Source: JABCPE02 sp963530895 (GTDB taxonomy: Bacteria > Bacteroidota > Bacteroidia > Flavobacteriales > Weeksellaceae). Taken from it: 25,144 nucleotides of DNA. The stretch spans positions 1 to 25,144 of the forward strand of contig CAUSFO010000016.1 in the NCBI GenBank assembly GCA_963530895.1. Reading direction: 5' to 3'. The notes beneath the pieces were generated by a model that did no database searches, was not told the DNA's origin, and saw only the letters and a list, made by a program, of their open reading frames with translations. Position numbers and translations under genes: made by a program. Positions 7,928 through 15,038 of this stretch are shown piece after piece (positions within the stretch are counted from its first letter, which is position 1; each line of letters opens with the position of its first letter).

Positions 7928-9568
7928 TTATTTATTTGTTTTATAATAATTTATCAGTCCATTCGTAGAAGAATCATGGGAAGAAATTTTATCAGAATTG
8001 GTAAGTTCGGGTAAAATTCTATTTGCGAGGACTTTTCCAAGTTCTACCCCAAATTGGTCAAAACTAAAAATATTCCAAATCACTCCCTGAACGAATATTT
8101 TATGCTCATACAAAGCGATAAGCTGCCCCAGCGAAAAAGGATTTAATTCTTTGAATAAAAATGAATTCGTCGGAATATTTCCTTGGAAAATCTTATAATT
8201 TACCAGCTTTTCTATTTCAGAAACAGATTTATTGGTTTTCTGTAATTCATCTAAAACCTGCTCTTTGTCCTTTCCAAAAGCTAAAGCCTCTGTCTGCGCA
8301 AAGAAATTCGCCAAAAGTTTTTCCTGATGGTCAGCAACCAAATTACAAGACTTCGCATAAGCGATAAAATCCGACGGAATCAGCTCCGTTCCCTGATGAA
8401 TAAGCTGATAGAAAGCGTGCTGCCCATTAGTCCCTGGCTCTCCCCAGATAATCGGCCCAGTTTCGTAATACACAAATTCTCCATTTCTATCCACGGACTT
8501 ACCATTACTCTCCATATCGCCCTGCTGAAGGTAGGCAGGAAAACGGTCAAGATACTGTGAATAAGGCAAAACTGCGTGCGAACTTGCATCAAAAAAATTT
8601 CTGTACCAAATGCCCAGCAATGCCATCAACACTGGAACATTTTCGGAAAAATCTGCTTTTTGGAAATGAATATCCGTGTCGTTAGCTCCTTTTAAAAGTT
8701 GTTCAAAATTATCATAACCAATTGATAACACTATACTTAGACCGATAGCCGACCAAAGCGAATAGCGACCACCAACCCAGTCCCAAAATTCAAAAATATT
8801 TTCTTCTGCGATTCCAAATTTCTTAACCTCAGAAACATTAGTAGAAAGCGCCACAAAGTGCTTTGCTATATCTCCCTGACTGCCAGATTTCAAGAACCAA
8901 TCCTTCGCAGAATGGGCATTGGTCATGGTTTCCTGTGTGGTGAAGGTTTTAGAAGCAATAATGAATAGCGTAGTCTCTGGGTTGAGGTTTTTAAGCGTTT
9001 CGGCTAAATGATTTCCGTCTACATTAGACACGAAATGCACATTCAGCCTTGTTTTAAAATGTTTCAATGCAGAGCAGACCATCACTGGCCCTAAATCCGA
9101 GCCACCAATCCCAATATTCACCACATCCGTGATTTCCTTTCCAGAAAACCCTCTGTGTTCGCCCGAAATCACCTTTTCTGAAAAAGTTTTCATCTGAGAG
9201 AGAACTCTTTTCACATCGGGTTTTATATCTTTCCCATCCACTAAAATCGGCTGGTCAGAAAAATCCCTCAAAGCCGTGTGGAGAACCGCCCTTCCCTCAG
9301 TTTCATTTATTTTTTCGCCTGAAAACATTGCAGAAATTGCTGTTTTTAGTTCGCATTCTTCAGCCAACTGAAGCAAAAGATTTTTTACCTTTTCATCGAT
9401 TAAATTTTTAGAAAAATCAAACAAAAAGTTTTCTCTTTTTATAGAAAATTCTTCAAAACGATTAGGATTTTCAGCGAAAAGCTCCCTCAAATCAAAGTTT
9501 TTTTCAGCAAAATATTCATTCAGACCTTTCCAAGCCTTGGTCTGGGTAGGGTTTATTTTTGGTAGCAT
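7928..9568 (-). CDS. pgi: Glucose-6-phosphate isomerase
   Basis: A 546-aa enzyme that interconverts glucose-6-phosphate and fructose-6-phosphate in glycolysis and gluconeogenesis, in the cytoplasm. Two SIS sugar-binding domains are visible. Signatures include NIGIGGSDLGPVM at 151-163, the phosphate-binding SKTFTTQET at 206-214, WVGGRYSLWSAIG at 264-276 and the QQGDMESNGK segment at 348-357. Catalytic residues by family alignment are E353, H384 (TNGQHAFYQ) and K512 (ELGKV). The length matches E. coli-type Pgi. The gene is preceded by TAAATTTG on its strand (9598-9591) and sits just downstream of the DUF4349 terminator. It leads a likely two-gene unit with the Sel1 protein. Confidence 0.97.
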   Translation of the reverse strand: MLPKINPTQTKAWKGLNEYFAEKNFDLRELFAENPNRFEEFSIKRENFLFDFSKNLIDEKVKNLLLQLAEECELKTAISAMFSGEKINETEGRAVLHTALRDFSDQPILVDGKDIKPDVKRVLSQMKTFSEKVISGEHRGFSGKEITDVVNIGIGGSDLGPVMVCSALKHFKTRLNVHFVSNVDGNHLAETLKNLNPETTLFIIASKTFTTQETMTNAHSAKDWFLKSGSQGDIAKHFVALSTNVSEVKKFGIAEENIFEFWDWVGGRYSLWSAIGLSIVLSIGYDNFEQLLKGANDTDIHFQKADFSENVPVLMALLGIWYRNFFDASSHAVLPYSQYLDRFPAYLQQGDMESNGKSVDRNGEFVYYETGPIIWGEPGTNGQHAFYQLIHQGTELIPSDFIAYAKSCNLVADHQEKLLANFFAQTEALAFGKDKEQVLDELQKTNKSVSEIEKLVNYKIFQGNIPTNSFLFKELNPFSLGQLIALYEHKIFVQGVIWNIFSFDQFGVELGKVLANRILPELTNSDKISSHDSSTNGLINYYKTNK

Positions 9569-9590
9569 AAATTTTAATTATTAAAAAACA

Positions 9591-9598
9591 CAAATTTA
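9591..9598 (-). promoter_or_regulatory. -7 element of the pgi promoter
   Basis: TAAATTTG on the minus strand, 22 bases ahead of the pgi ATG, matches TAnnTTTG. The region where the -33 element would lie overlaps the terminator of the upstream gene, and no clear TTTG is present there. Confidence 0.5.
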
Positions 9599-9613
9599 GT
9601 CTTTTAAATTGAA

Positions 9614-9640
9614 AAAATCCCTGCACACAGCAGGGATTTT
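9614..9640 (-). terminator. Terminator of the DUF4349 gene
   Basis: A perfect 11-bp stem, AAAATCCCTGC (9614-9624) with GCAGGGATTTT (9630-9640), has a 5-base loop. It lies just past the DUF4349 stop codon and separates that gene from pgi, which is transcribed in the same direction. Confidence 0.88.
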
Positions 9641-9646
9641 CATCAT

Positions 9647-10576
9647 TTATTTTTCTTCTTCTTTTTTCTCTGATTTTTTCCAGAATTTCTTTCTGTTTTT
9701 CCAAACAAAGATTCCTAAAACGCCAGCTAAGATAAACATCCATGCGTTTGCAGCCAGTATTAAGAACTTCTGGAATCCATAGAATCCATCTACAAAAGCT
9801 TCTTTAAAATCATACCAAAAACTTCCTTTGTATTTATCTTCCAAACTTCTGATATTCGGCATTTCCTCTTGAGAAATCTTAAATTTCGGCTCGGAAAGAT
9901 AGATGCTCACCGTGCTATATTTCAGTTCATCAGCAAGATTGAAATCATTTATTTTCTGATAATTAAGCTCTCGCTCGTTATCATTTGTTACTTCTGCATT
10001 TTTAGTTGTATTGGTTTGCTGGGAAAGTTGGTTTTTATGTTTCTCCATTCTTTGTTTTTCCAGTTCCGCCATTTTTACATTAACACTCACATCTTCAGCT
10101 GTGATGGTGCGTTCTCGGAGAAAAATACTCTTGTCATTCAGTAATTTTAGGAAATCGGACAATTTCTCAGTCGGTACCCGCACCTCCATTTGGTTTTTAG
10201 TGGTGTATTTACGGACATATAGAGATTTTTCTTCTGACTGAGGGAAGATATTTTCCTCCAAAACATCACTACGATAATTACTACTCGTCACAAAACCACC
10301 CATTTCCTTCAATGTATTTTCTATGTAGATAGTCGCCTGATATACATCTGAAACATCCATATCTACATTTGCTTTTCGCACGAACTTCTTACCCTCCACT
10401 TCTTGAGAGGCAGCCATAGATATAGGTGCAGTAGCACTATCCGCAACAGCTTCTGATTCTAAGTTTTTTAAATCAGTCGCTGCATAAGCCGCTTCTGACT
10501 CATTTTTTTTAGCACAGGAAGCTATCATAAAGACAGCCATAAAGACCACTACTGAATTTCTAAATACTCTTTTCAT
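9647..10576 (-). CDS. DUF4349 lipoprotein with C-terminal membrane anchor
   Basis: A 309-aa envelope protein. The signal peptide ends in a lipobox (FMIASC, C21), predicting lipidation. A low-complexity linker follows (about 25-60), then the DUF4349 domain (about 63-240), with the conserved RKANVDMDV strand, a coiled-coil segment of charged residues (about 165-200) and the LKYSTVSIYLSEPK strand. A membrane helix near residues 270-295 (FLILAANAWMFILAGVLGIF) is followed by a basic, lysine-rich tail. DUF4349 proteins are widespread but have no settled function; some carry similar membrane anchors. The gene stands alone, with a terminator behind it and a -7 element plus paired 12-bp direct repeats in front. 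That suggests specific regulation, though no regulator can be named. Confidence 0.82.
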   Translation of the reverse strand: MKRVFRNSVVVFMAVFMIASCAKKNESEAAYAATDLKNLESEAVADSATAPISMAASQEVEGKKFVRKANVDMDVSDVYQATIYIENTLKEMGGFVTSSNYRSDVLEENIFPQSEEKSLYVRKYTTKNQMEVRVPTEKLSDFLKLLNDKSIFLRERTITAEDVSVNVKMAELEKQRMEKHKNQLSQQTNTTKNAEVTNDNERELNYQKINDFNLADELKYSTVSIYLSEPKFKISQEEMPNIRSLEDKYKGSFWYDFKEAFVDGFYGFQKFLILAANAWMFILAGVLGIFVWKNRKKFWKKSEKKEEEK

Positions 10577-10636
10577 ATTCTTATTTTTTTTGAATTATTG
10601 GTACAAATTTCCATCAAATTCCTTGACAATTATTGT

Positions 10637-10670
10637 AAATTGGTTTTAAAACTACTGAAAATTGGTTTTA
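10637..10670. repeat. 12-bp direct repeat, 22-bp period, at the DUF4349 promoter
   Basis: AAATTGGTTTTA occurs at 10637-10648 and exactly again at 10659-10670, a 22-base period or about two helical turns. The second copy abuts the minus-strand -7 element TAAATTTG (10678-10671). The outer flanks also form an inverted pair, TTGTAAA (10633-10639) and TTTACAA (10667-10673). This fits an operator bound by a dimer or by two dimers on one DNA face, overlapping the expected transcription start. It is sequence-level evidence only. Confidence 0.45.
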
Positions 10671-10678
10671 CAAATTTA
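10671..10678 (-). promoter_or_regulatory. -7 element of the DUF4349 promoter
   Basis: TAAATTTG on the minus strand matches TAnnTTTG and would give a leader of roughly 90 bases containing the direct repeats. No strong -33 element is seen. Confidence 0.5.
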
Positions 10679-10731
10679 TAATATTGATTGTCTTTGATTT
10701 GTAAAAAAACTTTATCCCAAATATAGCATAT

Positions 10732-11801
10732 TTATTTGATTTTTCCAGCCAATAAATTCAAAATTTTCCAACCTTGTTCATCTATTTTTTTCAGAAATTT
10801 AGCAATAATCACAGCCAGTAAGACATTTAAATCAAAATAAACCAATGTAAATTTTCCCTAAAAATAGGAATGAAAAAATACACCAAAGACGAGCTGATTC
10901 CTTGTGCGAAATAGAAAAATATCGCATTCTGACCTATGTAGGAAAGCAGATTTTCTTTCTGAAATTTTAGCCTATTATAAAAGATAAAAACCATCGCTAA
11001 GGAAACAAAAGACCAAACGATATAAGGGATTTTCGGCGGGAATTTCTGTTTATTAAGCTGGTAAAAAATATTTGTCCCATAGCTCCAAAACATTCCCACA
11101 AGGCTGAGCAGCACAAAACCGATTAAAAGCAGAACTTGGGAATTGGAAAGTTTCTTGTTTTTCAGCTGGTAAGCCACAAGAAAAACCATCAAATAAAAAA
11201 CCGTATAGCCCACCTGTCCAGTGGGATAAAAATCTGGATTAGAATTAAAAATAAATATAAAAACCACGCAAAAACCTACAATCCACCAAATGTATTTTGA
11301 GAAAAACCTCAGCACAATGACTCCAAAAAAAGTAACAATGTAGTAAGTTTTCAAATACCAAAAACTACCCATCACTACAGGAAAGACATCACAGCTGCTA
11401 TACTGATGCAGCCACCAGTTTCCCAAGACTTTGAAATCAAAAGGCTGGCTCAGGCTGTTCTCCGTATATTTAGGACCGAATGCCAGAAAGAAATTTTGGT
11501 ATGTTTCTTTATCAAAAAAAGACTACAAAAAAACCTTGAAAAAACTATCAAAAAAGAACAATCCTGTCACGAAAATCATATAGGTGATTTGTAATTTCAG
11601 CAGTCTGCGAAAGGTTTTATCAAGATTCCCAGAAGAAGTCAATCCACTGAGTGCGAAGAAAATAGGCACATCAAAAAGCAGACTGAAAATCCTAATTTCA
11701 TTAGAAATATAAAACTGCCCAGACCAAAAAACAGTGTGAATAAAAACAATGGACAAAGTCGCCAAGCCCTTTGCGTAATCAATGTATAAATCTCTTTTCA
11801 T
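10732..11801 (-). pseudogene. Acyltransferase-3 family membrane protein, broken by an in-frame TAG and a frameshift
   Basis: The reading frame from ATG 11801 encodes an acyltransferase-3 (OafA/WecH-like) multi-pass protein. It begins MKRDLYIDYAKGLATLSIVF, containing the family's Y.KG....IVF..H start, with the conserved histidine in IVFIHTVF. At 11525-11523 it hits TAG. The same frame then continues without a break (SFFDKETYQNFF onward, then the GNWWLHQYSSCDVFPVVMGS segment) to a TAA at 10829-10827. A one-base shift near 10830-10860 opens a further hydrophobic-then-basic tail (VLLAVIIAKFLKKIDEQGWK and on) ending at 10732, like normal C-termini of the family. The span is 1070 bases, one short of 357 codons, so a single deleted base explains the shift. 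The two fragments otherwise read as separate 93- and 199-codon frames. A minus-strand TATTTTTG at 11829-11822 could be the promoter. Sequencing error at the T7 runs flanking the TAG is the alternative. Confidence 0.8.
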
Positions 11802-11870
11802 CAAAAGCGAGAATTTTTAGCCAAAAATAAAATTTTTAATTAAAATTTATCACTTCTGAATAATATTTAG

Positions 11871-11878
11871 TAAATTTG
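11871..11878 (+). promoter_or_regulatory. -7 element of the M48 protease promoter
   Basis: TAAATTTG, an exact TAnnTTTG match, lies 23 bases before the chosen ATG at 11902. This argues against the in-frame GTG at 11878, which sits inside the element. Confidence 0.6.
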
Positions 11879-11901
11879 TGCATCATTTAAAAACAAAAAT
11901 T

Positions 11902-12720
11902 ATGTTTAAAAAAGTAATTTATTTAGGTCTTATGGCAGGAGCAATTCATTTTGCTGATGCTCAAAAAATCAATTTAGGAAAAGCACTAGATGCAGGTGCA
12001 AAAGGAGTAAAAGCATTGACTTTCTCCAACGCTGATGCAGCAAGACTTTCTAAAGAATCTGTGGACTGGATGGATAATAACAATCCAGTAGCTGACAAAA
12101 ACAGCCCTTACACAAAAAGACTAAACCGTCTTTTCGGAAAACACAAAAACCAAGATGGACTTACTTTAAATTATAAAGTATATGTAGTAAGAGACATCAA
12201 TGCTTTCGCTGCTGCTGATGGAAGCGTGAGAGTTTTCTCTTCTCTTATGGATATCATGACAGATGATGAGCTTTTGGCTGTTATCGGGCATGAAATCGGG
12301 CATGTGAAAAACGAAGATACTAAAGACGCTATCAAATCTGCATACACCAGAGCTGCCCTTGTAGATGCTGCTGGAGCTGCAAGTAACACAGTATCAAAAC
12401 TTAGTGACTCTCAGCTAGGAAGCATGGCAAATGCGTTCTTAGATTCTTCTCACAGTAGAAAACAAGAAAGCCAAGCGGACGACTATTCATACCAATTCAT
12501 GAAGTCTAACGGTTATGATGTAGTAGGAGCTTACACTGCATTCAAAAAATTAGAACTTCTAGCAGGAGGTGCTAAAGAAAATGGATTCCAAAGAATGTTC
12601 AACTCTCACCCAGACAGTGGAAAAAGAGCTGAAGCGATTAAGAAAAAAGCAATAAAAGACGGACTTTGGAAAGATCCAGGAACAATAGAACTTCCAAAAA
12701 CTAAAATCGTTCAAAAATAA
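11902..12720 (+). CDS. M48-family periplasmic metalloprotease
   Basis: A 272-aa zinc protease of the M48 family (LoiP/BepA/HtpX type). An N-terminal signal peptide (MFKKVIYLGLMAGAIHFADA) predicts export. The catalytic motif HEIGH at residues 130-134 sits in VIGHEIGHVKNED, and the third zinc ligand is E189 in RKQESQADDY, the usual ExxxD helix. There are no transmembrane segments after the signal peptide and no TPR domain, so it resembles LoiP rather than BepA or HtpX. Such proteins degrade misfolded envelope proteins. The ATG at 11902 was chosen over an upstream GTG because the latter overlaps the -7 element. The gene is monocistronic, closed by a strong terminator. Substrates are unknown. Confidence 0.9.
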   Translation: MFKKVIYLGLMAGAIHFADAQKINLGKALDAGAKGVKALTFSNADAARLSKESVDWMDNNNPVADKNSPYTKRLNRLFGKHKNQDGLTLNYKVYVVRDINAFAAADGSVRVFSSLMDIMTDDELLAVIGHEIGHVKNEDTKDAIKSAYTRAALVDAAGAASNTVSKLSDSQLGSMANAFLDSSHSRKQESQADDYSYQFMKSNGYDVVGAYTAFKKLELLAGGAKENGFQRMFNSHPDSGKRAEAIKKKAIKDGLWKDPGTIELPKTKIVQK

Positions 12721-12723
12721 AAT

Positions 12724-12757
12724 AAAAACTTCTCTCGGATTTGAGAGAAGTTTTTTT
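12724..12757 (+). terminator. Terminator of the M48 protease gene
   Basis: Stem ACTTCTCTC (12728-12736) pairs with GAGAGAAGT (12743-12751) around a GGATTT loop and is followed by a T run. It separates this gene from the rplU promoter. Confidence 0.9.
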
Positions 12758-12777
12758 ATTAAAAAAGTGATAGGATT

Positions 12778-12807
12778 TTTGTAGTAGAAAAAAAAAACTT
12801 ATATTTG
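12778..12807 (+). promoter_or_regulatory. rplU-rpmA promoter
   Basis: TTTG (12778-12781), an 18-base spacer and TATATTTG (12800-12807) give a near-ideal Bacteroidetes primary-sigma promoter. The predicted leader before the rplU ATG is only about 25 bases, too short for a large ribosomal-protein leader structure. Confidence 0.78.
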
Positions 12808-12839
12808 CAAACTAATTTTAAAATTAAATACTTATAACA

Positions 12840-13397
12840 ATGTTTGCAATCGTAGAGATAGCGGGGCTTCAATACAAAGTAGAGCAAGACCAAAAGTTAT
12901 TTGTGAACCGTTTAGCAGGAGACAAAGGAGCAAAAGTTTCTTTTGACAAAGTTCTTTTAACTTCTAACGGAACTGTAACAGTAGGCGCCCCAGCTGTAAA
13001 AGGAATCGCTGTAGAAGCAGAGATTTTGGATCATGTCCAAGCTGATAAAGTAATCGTTTTCAAAAAGAAAAGAAGAAAAGGTTACAAAGTAAAAAATGGT
13101 CACAGACAACAGTTGACTCAGATTCAGATTACTTCTATCACTGGTTTTTCAGGAGGAGCTAAGAAGAGTGCAAAGGAAACTGCTAAGCCAGAAGCTGCTG
13201 ATGCAGATAGAGACACTGTAGATTTCAGCGAAGACCATGAACTTAACTACAAATTGAAAAAGTTCAACCTTTCTCAGTCTAAAGAAAACAGAGAAACTCT
13301 AGTATCTCTTGCTGAAGGAAAAGCAACTCTTCCTCATGCAGAAGTAGATGCTTTGATTGAGAAAAACATCGCTAAATTTAAAGAATTAAAAAAGTAA
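12840..13397 (+). CDS. rplU: 50S ribosomal protein L21 with C-terminal extension
   Basis: Residues 1 to about 102 are a normal L21 core, starting MFAIVEIAGLQYKVEQDQ and containing the basic RNA-binding signature KKKRRKGYKVKNGHRQ. L21 binds 23S rRNA in the large subunit. The protein is 185 aa, against about 103 in E. coli. The extra roughly 80 residues form an Ala/Lys-rich linker (about 103-125) and then a mostly helical acidic-to-basic segment containing HELNYKLKKFNLSQSKENRE. Extended L21 proteins are, to my knowledge, normal in Flavobacteriia, so this is probably lineage-typical rather than a new fusion. The gene is transcribed with rpmA, 26 bases downstream, in the classic L21-L27 order. 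Confidence 0.95.
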   Translation: MFAIVEIAGLQYKVEQDQKLFVNRLAGDKGAKVSFDKVLLTSNGTVTVGAPAVKGIAVEAEILDHVQADKVIVFKKKRRKGYKVKNGHRQQLTQIQITSITGFSGGAKKSAKETAKPEAADADRDTVDFSEDHELNYKLKKFNLSQSKENRETLVSLAEGKATLPHAEVDALIEKNIAKFKELKK

Positions 13398-13423
13398 TAA
13401 ACCCTTAAAAACCATAAAATAAA

Positions 13424-13681
13424 ATGGCACACAAGAAAGGAGTTGGTAGTTCCAAAAACGGTAGAGAGTCTCACTCTAAAAGATTAGGCGTGAAGATTTT
13501 TGGTGGTCAGGAAGCTATTGCTGGGAACATCATTGTAAGACAAAGAGGTACTCAGCACCATCCAGGTGAAAATGTAGGAATGGGTAAAGACCATACATTA
13601 TTTGCTCTTGTAGATGGTAAAGTAGTTTTCACTAAAAAGAGAGATAACAGATCTTTTGTATCTGTAGAACCAAATGCTTAA
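13424..13681 (+). CDS. rpmA: 50S ribosomal protein L27
   Basis: An 85-aa L27 with the conserved N-terminus MAHKKGVGSSKNGRES, which reaches towards the peptidyl-transferase centre, and the RQRGTQHHPGENVGMGKDHT core. It starts at the mature AHKK-type end, so it lacks the cleaved N-terminal extension seen in Firmicutes. The ATG follows the A-rich ccataaaataaa typical of starts in this window. It is second in the rplU operon, closed by a terminator at 13701-13731. Confidence 0.97.
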   Translation: MAHKKGVGSSKNGRESHSKRLGVKIFGGQEAIAGNIIVRQRGTQHHPGENVGMGKDHTLFALVDGKVVFTKKRDNRSFVSVEPNA

Positions 13682-13700
13682 GAAGCATTGATAAAAATCC

Positions 13701-13732
13701 AAAAAGCCTTAGTTTTCCACTGAGGCTTTTTT
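13701..13732 (+). terminator. Terminator of rplU-rpmA
   Basis: AAAAAGCCTTAG (13701-13712) pairs with CTGAGGCTTTTT (13720-13731), with one G-T wobble and a 7-base loop, and ends in T residues. The lysA ATG follows 25 bases later, so lysA either has a promoter overlapping this region or depends on read-through. Confidence 0.85.
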
Positions 13733-13756
13733 ATATGAATATAAATCGATTTTATT

Positions 13757-14956
13757 ATGAATAACGATATTTTACTGAATATTGCCAGTGAATTCGGGAC
13801 ACCTTTGTATGTATATGATGCTGAATCTATTAAAAATCAATACCAAAATTTGACTTCAGCTTTTCCCGAAAAAACAAAATTTTTCTACGCTTGTAAAGCA
13901 TTGACCAATATCAACATATTAAAATATGTAAATCAACTAGGCACAAACCTTGACTGTGTTTCTATCAACGAAGTCAAACTCGGACTAAAGGCAGGTTTTT
14001 CTCCTGAGAAAATCTTATTCACGCCTAACTGCGTAGACCTCACCGAGATAGAGGAAGCTATGAAATTGGGAGTTCATATCAACATTGACAATATTTCCAT
14101 TTTAGAACAGTTTGGGAATAAATACAGCGATTCCTACCCTATCTTTATCAGAATAAATCCTCACATATACGCAGGAGGAAACCACAAAATATCTACGGGA
14201 CATATTGACTCCAAATTTGGGATTTCTATCCATCAGCTTCGCCATATAGAAAGATTAGTAAAATCCACAAAACTGAATATTGAAGGGCTGCATATGCATA
14301 CAGGTAGCGAAATCCGTGACCCTGATGTATTCCTACAAGGAATGGAAATTATGTTCGAATTAGTGGAGCATTTCCCTAATTTGAAATACATTGACATGGG
14401 CAGCGGTTTTAAAATTTCTTACCACTCAGATGATATGGAAACAGACATCGCTTTACTTGGTAAAAAAGTGGAAGACGCTTTCCTTAGCTTCTGTAAAGAA
14501 AACAATAAAGAGTTGGAGCTTTGGTTCGAGCCAGGGAAATATTTGGTGGGAAAATCTGGGCATTTCTTGGTAAATGCCAATGTTATTAAACAAACTACAG
14601 CTACGGTTTTCGTGGGAGTAAATTCTGGGTTTAACCACCTCATCAGACCCATGTTCTATGATTCCTACCACATCATAGAAAACCTCTCTAACCCTACAGG
14701 AACGGAGAGAATCTACACCGTGGTGGGAAATATCTGTGAGACAGACACTTTCGCTTGGGATAGAAAACTCAATGAAGTCCGCGAAGGAGATATTCTGGTT
14801 TTCAGAAATGCAGGCGCGTATGGTTTTGAGATGAGTTCCAACTTTAATTCGAGACTAAAACCAGCCGAGGTTTTTTGGCTAAATGACAAAGCACACCTCA
14901 TTAGAAAAAGAGAAGTTTTTGATGATTTATTAAAAAATCAAATAGAAGTTCTGTAA
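13757..14956 (+). CDS. lysA: Diaminopimelate decarboxylase
   Basis: A 399-aa fold-type III PLP enzyme that converts meso-diaminopimelate to lysine, the last step of lysine synthesis. The PLP lysine is K47 in FYACKALTN. The HMHTGSEI loop gives H181. The phosphate-binding glycine-rich segment is DMGSGFKI near 213-220, and EPGKYLV starts at 258. The C-terminal active-site motif GNICETDTF places C327 and E328, the pair contributed across the dimer in DapDC. The length is typical of the short bacterial form. Close relatives (carboxynorspermidine and arginine decarboxylases) share the fold, but the CETD motif and overall sequence fit LysA. No clear promoter is visible. Confidence 0.93.
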   Translation: MNNDILLNIASEFGTPLYVYDAESIKNQYQNLTSAFPEKTKFFYACKALTNINILKYVNQLGTNLDCVSINEVKLGLKAGFSPEKILFTPNCVDLTEIEEAMKLGVHINIDNISILEQFGNKYSDSYPIFIRINPHIYAGGNHKISTGHIDSKFGISIHQLRHIERLVKSTKLNIEGLHMHTGSEIRDPDVFLQGMEIMFELVEHFPNLKYIDMGSGFKISYHSDDMETDIALLGKKVEDAFLSFCKENNKELELWFEPGKYLVGKSGHFLVNANVIKQTTATVFVGVNSGFNHLIRPMFYDSYHIIENLSNPTGTERIYTVVGNICETDTFAWDRKLNEVREGDILVFRNAGAYGFEMSSNFNSRLKPAEVFWLNDKAHLIRKREVFDDLLKNQIEVL

Positions 14957-15038
14957 GTGAATTTTTTAGGAATAGAAAATTTTCTACTTAAATCTGTCAA
15001 TTTGGCAGAAATTTTATATCTTCGTAAAAAATTAGAAT

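Noticed and set aside
10827..11804. Two separate small genes (93 and 199 codons) on the minus strand
   Set aside because: Both lie in one frame; translating the gap between them gives continuous family-like sequence interrupted by a single TAG, so they are parts of one acyltransferase gene.
12808..12839. Ribosomal-protein leader or riboswitch before rplU
   Set aside because: The leader predicted from the promoter is only about 25 bases and has no stem of note.
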